Below, piece by piece: positions 17,214 to 27,012 of a DNA stretch of 61,769 nucleotides. Source of the stretch: Synechococcus sp. UW140 (GTDB lineage Bacteria; Cyanobacteriota; Cyanobacteriia; PCC-6307; Cyanobiaceae); NCBI GenBank assembly GCA_945872185.1, contig CAMBZX010000002.1, positions 1-61,769 on the forward strand, written 5' to 3'. The notes under the pieces were generated by a model. That model was not told the DNA's origin. It searched no databases and saw nothing but the letters and a program-made list of their open reading frames with translations. The translations under genes and the position numbers were made by a program. Position 1 is the stretch's first letter. The number at the start of each line of letters is the position of its first letter.

Positions 17214-17441
17214 TCAGTAATACCGGCCCGGATACTCGCCCGGGTGATCGATCCGCCTCACCCGCACACCCGCGGCCGATTGGCCGGAGAAGCGCAGGAT
17301 CTCGCTGCCGGACACCGAAAAGCCGAGCAGCTGGGCCAGCCGCGCCACCTCATCCGCAGTCGTCGCCTCCTCCAGCTGCCGCTTCAGAGCGGGATCGCGC
17401 TGGACACGGGAGAGGAAGTGCCTGAGCTGTTCGTAGGTCAC
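17214..17441 (-). CDS. solitary Nif11-domain protein 3
   Basis: The 75-residue protein shows TYEQLRHFLSRVQRDPALKR, ADEVARLAQLLGFSVSGSEI and a tail RRIDHPGEYPGRYY. I chose the GTG at 17441 because it places TYEQLRHF at the N terminus as in the family; the open frame extends to 17603 without conserved sequence. The tail is rich in Gly, Pro and Tyr but lacks a GG-type cleavage site. It is convergent with nothing and lies back-to-back with the GDSL/RTX gene. Function is unknown. Confidence 0.72.
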   Translation of the reverse strand: MTYEQLRHFLSRVQRDPALKRQLEEATTADEVARLAQLLGFSVSGSEILRFSGQSAAGVRVRRIDHPGEYPGRYY

Positions 17442-17809
17442 CCCAGAATCCCGGTCGTAAGCCACCCTAAGGCGTCTGCTGTTGGCTCTCACCCCAGCGT
17501 AAGGCGAGTCAGCTTCGGTTCTTGCAAAAACACACTTGACGTGCTTCGGCGATTGATCCAAAAGCCATATCGCCATCAGGTTTCGAAACATGCTCATGCA
17601 CAATGACGATTCCCCAGACAGGGATACTGTCTGCGAAACTGCTTACCAAGACACCCAAAATCTCAAGAAAAAGGGCATCGCTGTCCGCGATGAAATGAAG
17701 CGACAAGGCCGACGGGCACGCTGACGGCATCCGCAGCGATCAAGAAATATCAACATACTACGCCTAAGGACAAGTACCCCTATTATGGTTGCACGAAAAA
17801 TTCGAACAC
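17442..17809. other. AT-richer intergenic region between divergent genes
   Basis: This 368-bp stretch separates the nif11-3 and DUF4114-GDSL-RTX starts and is less GC-rich than its flanks. It should hold the promoters of both. Small open frames inside it (for example 17509-17730 and 17643-17828, minus) show no recognisable features. An AAGGA motif at 17766-17770 is too far from the chosen start to be its ribosome site. Confidence 0.5.
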
Positions 17810-20227
17810 ATGATCTGGGATCCGGCAATCACCATCTCCCCTGATTTCGATCTCAGCTTCCTGACAGATATCAGTCTAAGCATCACCCGCATTGACAGCC
17901 TGACAGGCGTCCGCTCCTCTTTGGCCATCGCACGCTCTGAGGCCGAGGCCGAGACCCTGCAACCACTGCTCACCGATGGCCAGCAAGCTTCACCAGATTC
18001 GCTGACAAGCAGCAAGATCTTTTCCCAGGATTCCGCCATCAATTGGAGGAGCACCGAAGGTCAGGCCATCGGCGGCTCACGAGGCACCCAGCTCAATGGA
18101 GCCGGCACCTACATACCATTGATCTTCGCTGGCAATCAACAATTTCCCAATTCGGAATCCATTGTAGAAGCAGTGGCGAGTGGAAATACGATTGAAATCA
18201 AGACCAGCCAAGGGTTGCAATACCAACTGGCCCAGCAAGGGACAGGCGTTCTTAATGTCTCAGACAACGCTGATCAATTCGCCATCACGATCAAACGTCT
18301 CGGTCGAAATCAGAACGGTTTCGCCCTCTATCAGGTCAACCCCGAGACCGGGAGCGTAACGCTGAATGGACAGACCTTTAGCCCCGTTCAACCAGGCTAT
18401 GCCAAGGCAGCGCTCGAATCCGCAGCAGCCAGCCAGCTGGTCTTCAACACTGGCGCCATGCCTGAATACGACGAAGAGATCACCTTGAGAGATATCGTCC
18501 TTAACCCTGGTACTGAGTACGGAATCCTGTTTTTTAATGACACCAGATCGACCACATATTCTTCCTTCGCTGCTGCCAATCCCGGCTACGCCGTACAAGT
18601 CCAGAGCTACCTACCCAATAAGGATGGTCAACTCATTTTTGCCCTGGAAGACATCAGCATCAGCGATCCGACATGCGACAGAGACTTTAACGATCTGATC
18701 GTAACGATCGAAGCGGAGCCTAAGACAAGCTTTGTTCAACTCGCCGTCTTTGGTGACAGTCTGAGTGATTTCGGTTCCCGCTCCGCAGCCATGTACAAAC
18801 AAGTGCTGCAGCCCAATGCGGTGCCTGCATGGAGCGGTTCCACGTTCAGCAACGCCCAGGCCAATTGGCAAACCGAGCTTCGCACCGCACTTGATATCCC
18901 CTACGACAGCGTCACCGGAGCCGGCATCAGCAACAGTTTTATCGGTGGCCTGCCCAGCCTGATTCCAGCTGCACCGGAGAATCCCTCTTACGCAATCGGC
19001 GGCGCTCTCTCCGGCCAGGACACGCTCTATGACGTACTGGCAGGCCTCAATCCTCCCCTGTTCCCCCCAGCCCTGCTGGGACCTCCCTACTCGGTCAGCG
19101 GACTGGGCGTGCAGTCCCAGATTGAACAGGCCCTGACGGTTGACAACAAATCACTCATCAACAATCTGGTCACCCTCTGGAGTGGCGGCAATGATCTCCT
19201 GGCCGCTGTTAACCAAGGCAAGACGCTGGGAGAGACCTTGACGGATGTCCTGGACAAGACCAGGGCAAGCCTGATCACGCTGCTGCGCTCTGGCGATGCG
19301 CGCTCCGTGCTGATTTCCAGCATCGCTCCTTTGCAGGGTGACGTTGATGGCGTGACCTATTCCATGCCCTTCCTCACTGCCCTGCCCCCCGAATGGCAGG
19401 CAGCGATCGAAGCAGGTGCCGCCAACCTGTTCAGAGGCGCGGTCTTGGCCATGGTGGAGGAGGTTCAGGCGATGTTCCCCTACGCAGCCCTGGTGAATTT
19501 CAACAATGAATACGGATTCAACTGGAAGCGATTTGGCAGCGAGCTGGGCAACTTCAGCGATTACGGAATTACACAGACTACGCAGTCATCCCAGGGAAAC
19601 CAAGCGACTGATCCCAATCAATATCTTTTCTTTGATGATGTCCACCCGACAGAGTCAGGCCATCAAATGATTGCACAAGCAATGGAGCTAACTCTCCAAG
19701 CTGACCAATCATCACTGGATGCAGCCTTCCTAAATGACACCATTGTCGCCGATGGCTCAGTGGCCACGGGCAGTTGGTTGAATGATGCCATTACGGCCAC
19801 CAACACCGGCAGTCAACTCAATGGTCTCGATGGCAATGATTGGCTGAAAGGCCTCAATGGAGCTGACGACCTCAATGGCGGGGATGGAAATGATCTGCTC
19901 AACGGTGCTGGTGGGATCAATGCTCTGAACGGCGGATTGGGTGCTGACGTTTTTGAGATCACCACAGAGAGCCTCAACGGTGGGCTCCAGAACATCGAAG
20001 ATTTCAATGCCAGCGAAGGCGACCGCCTGTTGTTATCGGAAGCCTATGCAGCCGCCGTCGGTGATTTCTTCTTCGTGCCCACCCAGCAGGATTGGCAACA
20101 GGCCGTCAGTTTCGAGTCCACAGCACAGGGAGGCCTACTCAGCATTCACTTCTCAGACCCGACAACGGTGGATGGCTTGATTGCCCTCAAAGGAGCACAA
20201 AGCTTCGACACAGCCTGGCTCAGCTGA
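17810..20227 (+). CDS. secreted DUF4114 - GDSL/SGNH esterase - RTX protein
   Basis: This protein of about 805 residues has three parts. A DUF4114 domain lies at about 214-302 (GTEYGILFFNDTRS, DRDFNDLIVTIE). A GDSL/SGNH hydrolase follows, with FGDSLSD near 314, GGND near 459 and the catalytic pair in DDVHPTESGH near 609. A short RTX-like region (about 667-709; LNGLDGNDWLKGLNGADDLN, GGDGNDLLNG) binds calcium in related proteins. There is no N-terminal signal peptide, so export by a type I system using the C terminus is likely, but no such transporter is adjacent. The start is the ATG at 17810; a TTG at 17789 is in frame. The likely activity is lipid or ester hydrolysis outside the cell. Confidence 0.88.
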   Translation: MIWDPAITISPDFDLSFLTDISLSITRIDSLTGVRSSLAIARSEAEAETLQPLLTDGQQASPDSLTSSKIFSQDSAINWRSTEGQAIGGSRGTQLNGAGTYIPLIFAGNQQFPNSESIVEAVASGNTIEIKTSQGLQYQLAQQGTGVLNVSDNADQFAITIKRLGRNQNGFALYQVNPETGSVTLNGQTFSPVQPGYAKAALESAAASQLVFNTGAMPEYDEEITLRDIVLNPGTEYGILFFNDTRSTTYSSFAAANPGYAVQVQSYLPNKDGQLIFALEDISISDPTCDRDFNDLIVTIEAEPKTSFVQLAVFGDSLSDFGSRSAAMYKQVLQPNAVPAWSGSTFSNAQANWQTELRTALDIPYDSVTGAGISNSFIGGLPSLIPAAPENPSYAIGGALSGQDTLYDVLAGLNPPLFPPALLGPPYSVSGLGVQSQIEQALTVDNKSLINNLVTLWSGGNDLLAAVNQGKTLGETLTDVLDKTRASLITLLRSGDARSVLISSIAPLQGDVDGVTYSMPFLTALPPEWQAAIEAGAANLFRGAVLAMVEEVQAMFPYAALVNFNNEYGFNWKRFGSELGNFSDYGITQTTQSSQGNQATDPNQYLFFDDVHPTESGHQMIAQAMELTLQADQSSLDAAFLNDTIVADGSVATGSWLNDAITATNTGSQLNGLDGNDWLKGLNGADDLNGGDGNDLLNGAGGINALNGGLGADVFEITTESLNGGLQNIEDFNASEGDRLLLSEAYAAAVGDFFFVPTQQDWQQAVSFESTAQGGLLSIHFSDPTTVDGLIALKGAQSFDTAWLS

Positions 20228-20447
20228 TCGGATCGGTTCCGCAACCTCTGTGGTTTTGATGGACCTGGGGGGGCACCGGCCGCAGCCCGAGGGCGCGCTG
20301 CCGTTGCCGCCGTCGCCAAAGCGTTAGACCGGAATCGACGCGTCCGTTGGGGCTGCATCACCCAGCCCTGCTCAAGGGCCGAAGTGCTGTGGGCCTTGCT
20401 GTTGCCCTTGATGACCCAAGCCCAGGCCCCACCCAGGAGCAACGCTG

Positions 20448-21899
20448 ATGCACAACCAAGTCCTGCCGCCGATCGCCGGCCGTGAAGCCGAGATCCTGGC
20501 CCTGGTGCAGCAGGAATATCCTGTATTTCTGCCGCACACCAATCTCGATCTGGAGCAGATCCACTCAACCTTCGCCTGCGCCCTGCACATGCATCAGCCG
20601 ACGATCCCGGCCGGGGCGAATGGAGCACTCATCTCCCATCTGCAATACATGGTGGAGCATCCCGGTGAGGGCGATAATCACAATGCCGAACCCTTTGCCC
20701 AGTGCTACAAGCGCCTGGCCGAACTCATCCCCCAGCTGATCAGCGAGGGCTGCAATCCGCGCATCATGCTGGATTATTCCGGCAACTTGCTCTGGGGCTT
20801 CGAGCAGATGGGCCGGGGCGACATTCTTGAGGCCCTCAAAAGCCTCACCTGTGATCCCAGCCTGCAACCCCATGTGGAGTGGCTCGGCACCTTCTGGAGC
20901 CATGCGGTGGCCCCCTCCACACCGATCCCCGATCTGAAGCTACAGATCCTGGCCTGGCAACAGCATTTCGCGACCCTGTTTGGAGCTGAAGCGCTACATC
21001 GGGTGAAGGGATTCTCGCCACCGGAGATGCACCTGCCCAACCACCCCGACACGCTGTATGAATTCGTGAAGGCCCTCAGAGAGTGCGGTTATCGCTGGCT
21101 GCTGGTGCAGGAACACAGTGTTGAAAACCTGGATGGCTCCCCCTTGAACCAGGAGCAGAAAACCATCCCCAACCAACTGGTGGCGCGCAACGCCAAGGGA
21201 GAAACCACCAGCATCATCGCCCTGATCAAAACCCAGGGCTCCGACACCAAGCTGGTGGGTCAGATGCAGCCCTACTACGAAGCCCTGGGACTAGGCCGGC
21301 AACAACTCGGAGCCACAACAATTCCAGCGATTGTTTCGCAGATTGCCGATGGCGAGAATGGCGGCGTGATGATGAATGAATTCCCACCGGCTTTCATCCA
21401 GGCCTATCAGCGCCTCGCCCGCGAGGGCGGCGGTACAACGGGCACGGTGGCGATCAACGGCACCGAATACCTGGAGTTGCTGGAAGCTGCCGGGGTGCAG
21501 TCAGCAGATTTCCCCAAGATTGAGGCGGTCCATCAGCACCGGCTCTGGCACCAGGTCGGCAGCCAGCCCAGCCCTGAAGCCGTAGAGGCCGCCATCGCCG
21601 AGCTCAAGGCCCATGATCCCCAGTTTTCGATGGCCGGCGCCTCCTGGACCAACAACCTCAGCTGGGTGGAGGGCTACGCCAACATTCTTGAGCCGATGAA
21701 CCAGCTCAGCGCCCAGTTTCACCAACGGTTTGACCCGCTGGTGGCTGCAGATCCAGAGGTCACCAAAACGCCGCCCTATCAGCAGGCGCTGCTCCACCTG
21801 CTGCTGCTGGAAACCAGTTGCTTCCGCTACTGGGGCCAGGGCACCTGGACCGATTACGCCAGCGAAATCCACCGACGGGGTGTCGAGGCGATCGGCTGA
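20448..21899 (+). CDS. glycoside hydrolase family 57 protein
   Basis: The 483-residue protein has GH57 hallmarks. Region 1 is FACALHMHQPTIP, the nucleophile block is GFSPPEMHLPNHP (Glu near residue 191), and a DGENGG block near 301 carries the likely acid/base Asp. A GGAGC ribosome site (20437-20443, in caggagcaacgctg) precedes the ATG at 20448. Family members act on alpha-glucans or galactosides; which one cannot be told here. There is no signal peptide, so it is presumably cytoplasmic, possibly in glycogen turnover. It is 221 bp downstream of the RTX gene and 43 bp upstream of cobL. Confidence 0.85.
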   Translation: MHNQVLPPIAGREAEILALVQQEYPVFLPHTNLDLEQIHSTFACALHMHQPTIPAGANGALISHLQYMVEHPGEGDNHNAEPFAQCYKRLAELIPQLISEGCNPRIMLDYSGNLLWGFEQMGRGDILEALKSLTCDPSLQPHVEWLGTFWSHAVAPSTPIPDLKLQILAWQQHFATLFGAEALHRVKGFSPPEMHLPNHPDTLYEFVKALRECGYRWLLVQEHSVENLDGSPLNQEQKTIPNQLVARNAKGETTSIIALIKTQGSDTKLVGQMQPYYEALGLGRQQLGATTIPAIVSQIADGENGGVMMNEFPPAFIQAYQRLAREGGGTTGTVAINGTEYLELLEAAGVQSADFPKIEAVHQHRLWHQVGSQPSPEAVEAAIAELKAHDPQFSMAGASWTNNLSWVEGYANILEPMNQLSAQFHQRFDPLVAADPEVTKTPPYQQALLHLLLLETSCFRYWGQGTWTDYASEIHRRGVEAIG

Positions 21900-21941
21900 G
21901 CCGCAGTTCTGGATTTATGGAGTTATGGCTGTTCTGGAGCT

Positions 21942-23297
21942 ATGGCTGTGGTTGAGCATCATGGTGGCAATGGCACAAGGGGCAGCCTGATCAGCACCGC
22001 GGCAGCAACGGAAGCCGGATCGCTGGCAGTGATCGGCACCGACGCCGGCGGCCTGGCCGGCCTGCCCGCCGCCAGCCTGGCCCGGCTGCGCGATGCCCGC
22101 TTGGTGGTGGCTCCAGCCCGACTGCTGCCGCAGCTGGCCCCCTGGTGGCAGAGCGAACAGGCCGCCGGACGGGTGCCGGCGGTAAACCCCTGCCCGGAGC
22201 TCCTGACCAGCGACAAGCCCGAACGGATCTTCGGGCCGCTGGGCGAGGCCCTGGCGGCCGGCCGGCCGGCGGTGCTGCTCGCCAGCGGTGACCCGCTGTG
22301 GTTCGGCATCGGCCGAATGCTGCTGCAGGTGTTTTCGCCGGAACAACTGCGCTTCCACCCGGCTCCTTCTTCCCTGCAGCTGGCCTTTGCCCGCATCGGC
22401 CGGCCCTGGCAGGACGCCAGCTGGCTGAGCCTGCATGGCCGCGATCCCGAACCGTTGGCGGCGGCCCTGCAGAAACGCCCCGCCGCCCTGGCCGTGCTCT
22501 GTGATCCGGGGGCGGGCGGAGCCGAGACGGTGCGGCGCCTGCTCAGGGCCTCGGGCCTGGAGCCGGCCTATATCTGCTGGCTGTGCGAGCGCCTGGGCCA
22601 TCCAGCCGAACGGGTGCAGCGCCTGGCCCCCGCTGATCCACTGCCGGCCGATCTCGATCCCCTGCACCTAGTGCTGCTGGTGGCCGAGGTGCCACCAGCT
22701 CCGGATCCCACCACCTTGCCCCTGTTCGGCATCGCCGATGGCCTCTGGCTGCAGCATGCCGATCAACCCGGCCTGATGACCAAACGGGAGGTGCGCATCC
22801 AGCTGCTGGCCGATCTGGAACTGCCCGCCATGGGCGTGCTCTGGGATATCGGCGCCGGCGTCGGCTCCGTGGGGCTGGAGGCGCTACGGCTGCGGCCAGC
22901 GCTGGCGCTGTGGGCGGTGGAACGTCGTGCCGGCGCCGCCGCCCTGATCACCGCCAATGCCGAGCGCCTGGGGGTGACGCCGGCGGGCGTGGTGGAAGGG
23001 GCCGCTCCCGCGGTGCTGGAGCCGTTGCCGGATCCGGATCGGGTGCTGCTCGGCGGCGGCGGCCGGGATCGGGCGGCCCTGCTCGAGGCGGTGCTGCTGC
23101 GGTTGCGGCCCGGAGGCCTGGTGGTGATCCCGATGGCCACGATCGAAGCGCTGGCCGAGCTGCGGCCCCGCCTGGAGGCCGCCGGACTGCAGGTGAGCGT
23201 GACGCAGCATCAGGCCTGGCGCGGCGCCCCCCTGGCCGATGGCACCCGCCTTGCGCCGCTCAATCCCGTGTTGGTGCTCAGCGGGCGGAAGGGCTGA
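21942..23297 (+). CDS. cobL: precorrin-6Y C5,15-methyltransferase (decarboxylating), CbiE-CbiT fusion
   Basis: CobL methylates C5 and C15 of the corrin ring and removes a carboxyl group in cobalamin synthesis. The N-terminal CbiE-like tetrapyrrole methylase domain (about 25-250) has GTDAGGL and LLASGDPLWFG (112-122). The C-terminal CbiT-like domain (about 275-445) has the SAM-binding WDIGAGVGSVGLE (301-313). The 451-residue length fits a fusion. The chosen ATG lies in a run of several in-frame candidates. The 3' end overlaps the convergent DUF192 gene by 20 bp. No other cobalamin gene or cobalamin riboswitch was seen nearby. Confidence 0.95.
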   Translation: MAVVEHHGGNGTRGSLISTAAATEAGSLAVIGTDAGGLAGLPAASLARLRDARLVVAPARLLPQLAPWWQSEQAAGRVPAVNPCPELLTSDKPERIFGPLGEALAAGRPAVLLASGDPLWFGIGRMLLQVFSPEQLRFHPAPSSLQLAFARIGRPWQDASWLSLHGRDPEPLAAALQKRPAALAVLCDPGAGGAETVRRLLRASGLEPAYICWLCERLGHPAERVQRLAPADPLPADLDPLHLVLLVAEVPPAPDPTTLPLFGIADGLWLQHADQPGLMTKREVRIQLLADLELPAMGVLWDIGAGVGSVGLEALRLRPALALWAVERRAGAAALITANAERLGVTPAGVVEGAAPAVLEPLPDPDRVLLGGGGRDRAALLEAVLLRLRPGGLVVIPMATIEALAELRPRLEAAGLQVSVTQHQAWRGAPLADGTRLAPLNPVLVLSGRKG

Positions 23298-23817
23298 GCG
23301 CGGTGATGTTCAGGACAGTGCCCTCGCCGATCCCCAGCCGCGCCGCCTCACCGGCGCCGATCTCCAGCACCCCATCCACCGCTTGATCCGGCCCATAGCG
23401 GCGGCAGGGCAAGCGCATGCAGGGCGCCGCCGCCGCGACGATGGCGATCACCCGTCCATCCCGGATGAACAGCATGTCGAGGGGTTCGGGGGTCTGGTGC
23501 ATCCAGAACCGGGCCACGGTCGGCGAGGCATAGGCAAACCACATGCCCTGCAGCGCCGGCAAAGGCGGTCGCAGCTGCATCCCCATCACGTACTGGCGAA
23601 GATTCCGGGGCTCCTCCAGCTGCAGGCAGACGGGTGCGACACCAGCTGGCCTGAGGAAACAGGCCTGGGCCGTGAGCGGCAAAAACTGGGGAGGGAAGCC
23701 GGCCAGGCTGGGGACCGCAGCCAGGGCCGGGACAATCGTCAGGGCTGGGGTAACCGCCAAGGCCGCAGACCAAGCCCAGCGACCAACAGCCCTGGCGGAA
23801 CGAACGGGGCCGCTCAT
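23278..23817 (-). CDS. DUF192 family secreted protein
   Basis: The 179-residue protein has an N-terminal hydrophobic signal-like segment with an Ala/Val/Pro repeat flavour (about 13-45). The DUF192 domain (about 65-172) shows LRQYVMGMQLRPPLP, GMWFAYASPTVARFWMHQTP, PLDMLFIRDGRV and VDGVLEIGAGEAARLGI. The role of DUF192 is not established. Its ATG overlaps the response-regulator stop (23814-23817, ATGA), making it the last gene of the pheS - nadK - regulator - DUF192 run. Confidence 0.88.
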   Translation of the reverse strand: MSGPVRSARAVGRWAWSAALAVTPALTIVPALAAVPSLAGFPPQFLPLTAQACFLRPAGVAPVCLQLEEPRNLRQYVMGMQLRPPLPALQGMWFAYASPTVARFWMHQTPEPLDMLFIRDGRVIAIVAAAAPCMRLPCRRYGPDQAVDGVLEIGAGEAARLGIGEGTVLNITALSPSAR

Positions 23818-24557
23818 GCCGAATCCCGATGCCGCGCCGGCAGGGTTTCGCCCAGGCTGTATCCCTGACCACGCACGGTGTGGATCAGACGGCCCTCGCC
23901 GGCCTCCTCCAATTTCTGGCGCAGATAGCGGACATACACCTCAATCACGTTGCTGGCGCTGCTGGGTTGATCGTCCCAGATCTCCCTGAGGATCTGCTCG
24001 CGACTGACCACCGCACCCCGATGGCGCAACAAGAGCAGCAGCAGCTCATATTCGCGAGCCGTCAGCGCCAGCACTCGCTGGCCCCGCTTCACCTGGCGGC
24101 TGGAGGGCAGCACCTGCAGATCGCCCTCCTGCAGCAGCTCATCAGCGCCGTCGCGCTGCAGCAGCTTCAGATGCAGCCGCAGGCGGGTGAGCAGGTCGCT
24201 GGGGCCCAACGAACACAACCAGAAGTCGTCCGCGCCGCTGTTGAGGGTGCGGCAGCGGTTGGCCACCGTGTCCTGATCGATGCCCAGCAACAAGGGGATC
24301 GCCCCCCAGCGCTGGCGCAGTACGGCGATCTGACCTTCGCTGCCGGGGGAGATCACCACGGCCTGGGGTCCTGGGCCGTGTTCGCTCTCTGCAGCGGCTG
24401 GAACCTCAGCAGCGCCAGAAGCCTCGACGGCTCGCAGGGCCTCAGCAGCACGAGCCAGGGGCAGCTGGGAGCCACGCAAGGGCGCATAACCCGAAATCGC
24501 CAGCCGCGCTGCCAGCCGTTCCGCCTCCTTGCCCACCAGCAGCACCGCCGGACTCAC
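23814..24557 (-). CDS. OmpR/PhoB-type winged-helix regulator with degenerate receiver
   Basis: The C-terminal half (about 145-238) is a good OmpR-type winged helix: [48 protein letters not shown] and [11 protein letters not shown]. The N-terminal half has receiver-like length and ends like a receiver, but where the phospho-accepting Asp is expected the sequence is [12 protein letters not shown]. The acidic pair near the N terminus is also missing ([12 protein letters not shown]). It is thus unlikely to be controlled by ordinary phosphorylation. Start and stop both overlap neighbours by 4 bp (nadK upstream, DUF192 downstream). No sensor kinase is nearby. Confidence 0.85.
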   Translation of the reverse strand: MSPAVLLVGKEAERLAARLAISGYAPLRGSQLPLARAAEALRAVEASGAAEVPAAAESEHGPGPQAVVISPGSEGQIAVLRQRWGAIPLLLGIDQDTVANRCRTLNSGADDFWLCSLGPSDLLTRLRLHLKLLQRDGADELLQEGDLQVLPSSRQVKRGQRVLALTAREYELLLLLLRHRGAVVSREQILREIWDDQPSSASNVIEVYVRYLRQKLEEAGEGRLIHTVRGQGYSLGETLPARHRDSA

Positions 24558-25486
24558 AGCGCTGGCTCCACCGCGTCAAGGCCATTGCCGGGTTTGGCCA
24601 CATGGGGCAGGCCCCAGCCCAGCTTGTTGCGCAGCACCTGGAAGAACTCGTGGTCCGCCAGCCGTACGAACCGCACCGGTTGCTCGCTGCGCCGCACCAG
24701 CACCCGATCTTCGGGCCAGATGTAACAACCGGCGCTGCCATCCACCACCATCATCAAGCGCTCGGGCGTGGCTGGAAACACGGTGACCGGCTCCTTGTCG
24801 CTGAACACCAAGGCCCGGGACGCCAGGGAATGGGCAGCGATCGGCGTGAGCTGCAGCACCGGGCAATCGGGTGAGATCACCGGACCACCGGCGCTGAGGG
24901 CGTAGGCGGTGGATCCGGTGGGACTGGAGAGAATGACGCCATCGGCGGCGATGTCCACCGGCGCATGGCGGCCGATGGCGATCTCGAAGTGGCACATGCT
25001 GGTGAGCGGCTCCCGGTGCAAGGCCATCTCGTTGAGACAGAGCACCTCCCAGCGCCGCTGCTCACCGCGCATCACGCTCACCACCAGCAGCGAGCGTTCC
25101 TCCACGCTCCATTCCGAAGCGATCACCTGCTCCAGTGCCCGATCCAGATCCTTGAGGTAGGCCTCGGCCAGAAAGCCCAGATGGCCGGTGTTGATCGTCA
25201 GGATCGGCACGCCGATCGGGGCGGTCATGCGGGCGGCCGAGAGCACGGTGCCGTCGCCACCCAGCACGATCGCCAGGGGCATGTCGGCGTCGAAACCGGG
25301 GGGTACGCAGGCTGCGTACCCCTTGGCCCGCAGATGCTGGTCCGGATTGGCGAAACCCACCACCCCGGCGGAGCTGCTGGCCCGCACCACCTCCAGGCCC
25401 GCCTCCTGCAGGCGGGCTTCGATGGTCTCGGCGGTGGCCAGGGCCAGCTCCTTGCCGTCATTGACGATCAGTCCGACACGGGGCAC
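24554..25486 (-). CDS. nadK: NAD kinase
   Basis: NAD kinase phosphorylates NAD to NADP. The GGDGT motif is at residues 76-80, followed by [19 protein letters not shown] and the [16 protein letters not shown] block. From the GTG at 25486 it has 310 residues and begins [14 protein letters not shown], the normal N terminus; a long upstream extension of the frame has no family features. Its stop overlaps the regulator start. It is 110 bp downstream of pheS on the same strand. Confidence 0.94.
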   Translation of the reverse strand: MPRVGLIVNDGKELALATAETIEARLQEAGLEVVRASSSAGVVGFANPDQHLRAKGYAACVPPGFDADMPLAIVLGGDGTVLSAARMTAPIGVPILTINTGHLGFLAEAYLKDLDRALEQVIASEWSVEERSLLVVSVMRGEQRRWEVLCLNEMALHREPLTSMCHFEIAIGRHAPVDIAADGVILSSPTGSTAYALSAGGPVISPDCPVLQLTPIAAHSLASRALVFSDKEPVTVFPATPERLMMVVDGSAGCYIWPEDRVLVRRSEQPVRFVRLADHEFFQVLRNKLGWGLPHVAKPGNGLDAVEPAL

Positions 25487-25595
25487 CGATCGCGGGCGAG
25501 GAGGATGGCTCACTTTATCGGCAGCCCTGACGGCCCCGGCCAGTCGGCTCGGCGGCGGCGACAGCGACGGTGGGCCGGGGCGGTCGGCTGGGGCC

Positions 25596-26618
25596 TCAGA
25601 ACTGCTCCAGGAAGCGCAGATCACTGGTGTAGAGCCGGCGAATGTCATCGATGCCGTGGCGCACCATGCAGAACCGCTCCACCCCCAGACCGGCGGCGAA
25701 GCCACTCCAGCGCTGGGGATCGATGCCGAGGCCCTCCAGCACCGCCGGATCGACCATGCCGCACCCCATCACCTCCAGCCAGCGGCCGCGCCACTGCACA
25801 TCCACCTCGGCGGAAGGTTCGGTGAAAGGGAAATAGCTGGCGCGGAACCGCACCGGCAGATCGCCGAAAAACCTCTGCAGGAAGGTGGTGACCGTGCCGC
25901 GCAGATGGCTGAAGTCCAGACCTTCGTCCAGGGCCAGCACTTCCACCTGGTGAAACACCGGCGAGTGGGTGGCATCCACCGCGTCGCGACGGAACACCCG
26001 GCCGGGTGCCACGATCCGCACCGGCGGCGGATTCTGCTCGAGATGGCGGATCTGCACCGGCGAGGTGTGGGTGCGCAGCAGCCGCTCACCGCCATCGGCC
26101 CCCGGGGCCAGATAAAAAGTGTCCTGCATGTCCCGCGCTGGATGGTGCGGCGGGATGTTGAGGGCGGTGAAGTTGTAGTGGTCGGTCTCGATCTCCGGCC
26201 CTTCAGACACCCGATACCCGAGGCCAGCGAAAATATCGACGATTTCTTCGGTTGTGCTGATCAGCGGATGGCGATGACCCGGCGGCACGTAGCGACAGGG
26301 CACCGTCACATCCAACCGCTCCCGCTCCAGCCGCTCCGCCATCGCCGCCGTTTTGACACTCTCCAGCCGCTGGGCCAGCAGGGACTGCACCAATTCCTTA
26401 AGCACATTGGCCCGCTGCCCCACCAGCGGGCGCTCAGCGCCGGGCAGTTTGCCCATGGCCGCCAACACGCCCGAAACACGTCCCTTCTTGCCCAGTAAGC
26501 CCACCCGCAATTCCTCCAGCTCGGCGGCGCCCGCAGCGGCGGCGATGGCGACGGCGGCCTCGGCCTCCAGCTGCGCCAGCTGATCGGTGAGGTCCTGGAG
26601 GCTGACGTTGGCGCTCAC
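25596..26618 (-). CDS. pheS: phenylalanine--tRNA ligase alpha subunit
   Basis: PheS is the catalytic subunit of the alpha2-beta2 synthetase that charges tRNA-Phe. The 340-residue protein has the N-terminal coiled-coil arm (about 1-85), [17 protein letters not shown], class II motif 2 around [20 protein letters not shown] and motif 3 in [19 protein letters not shown]. It is full length. The partner pheT is not in the window, as is usual in cyanobacteria where the two are unlinked. Confidence 0.97.
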   Translation of the reverse strand: MSANVSLQDLTDQLAQLEAEAAVAIAAAAGAAELEELRVGLLGKKGRVSGVLAAMGKLPGAERPLVGQRANVLKELVQSLLAQRLESVKTAAMAERLERERLDVTVPCRYVPPGHRHPLISTTEEIVDIFAGLGYRVSEGPEIETDHYNFTALNIPPHHPARDMQDTFYLAPGADGGERLLRTHTSPVQIRHLEQNPPPVRIVAPGRVFRRDAVDATHSPVFHQVEVLALDEGLDFSHLRGTVTTFLQRFFGDLPVRFRASYFPFTEPSAEVDVQWRGRWLEVMGCGMVDPAVLEGLGIDPQRWSGFAAGLGVERFCMVRHGIDDIRRLYTSDLRFLEQF

Positions 26619-27012
26619 GGGCTGGGGGCAAGGCAGTGCGGGTCGCGACTGTAGGCAAGCGGCCCCGGGACGCCTGGGGGCAGGGAGCCCACCCTGATCG
26701 AAAAGTCAGCCCCGCTCCAGGCCAGCAGCCAAAGTGGTTTCAGGCTGAGTTCACCTCAACCACACCTCAGACCGACCAGTCTTGGAGATCTATTACTGGA
26801 CCGCTTCTGGACCGCGGTCCTGCTCGAGCCCGCACGTGCAGAAGGCCTTCACTCCTGTCTCAGTCTCATAGCGGATTGAATCATCTCGGCAGCGAAAACG
26901 GCCGCCGCCGCCGCCATCCCCCGACCGATCGCACCGCGCCTGAAGAAGCGGGCCAGGGCCAACCTGCCCAGACCCACCCTCGGTAGCGTTGAAGCCAATA
27001 CCGCCCGCCCCG
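26619..27012. other. intergenic region between divergent pheS and surE
   Basis: This 394-bp region between two divergent starts has no credible gene. It holds a short direct repeat (ctggaccgcttctggaccgc at 26797-26816 and nearby) and presumably both promoters. No attenuator-like Phe-rich leader or T-box-like element was recognised. Confidence 0.5.

Noticed and set aside
20228-20447. Gap between the RTX gene and GH57 examined for a terminator or small gene
   Set aside because: Only GC-rich sequence without a stem followed by T residues and no protein-like frame.
26619-27012. Possible attenuator or riboswitch upstream of pheS
   Set aside because: No phenylalanine-rich leader frame and no recognisable alternative stems.
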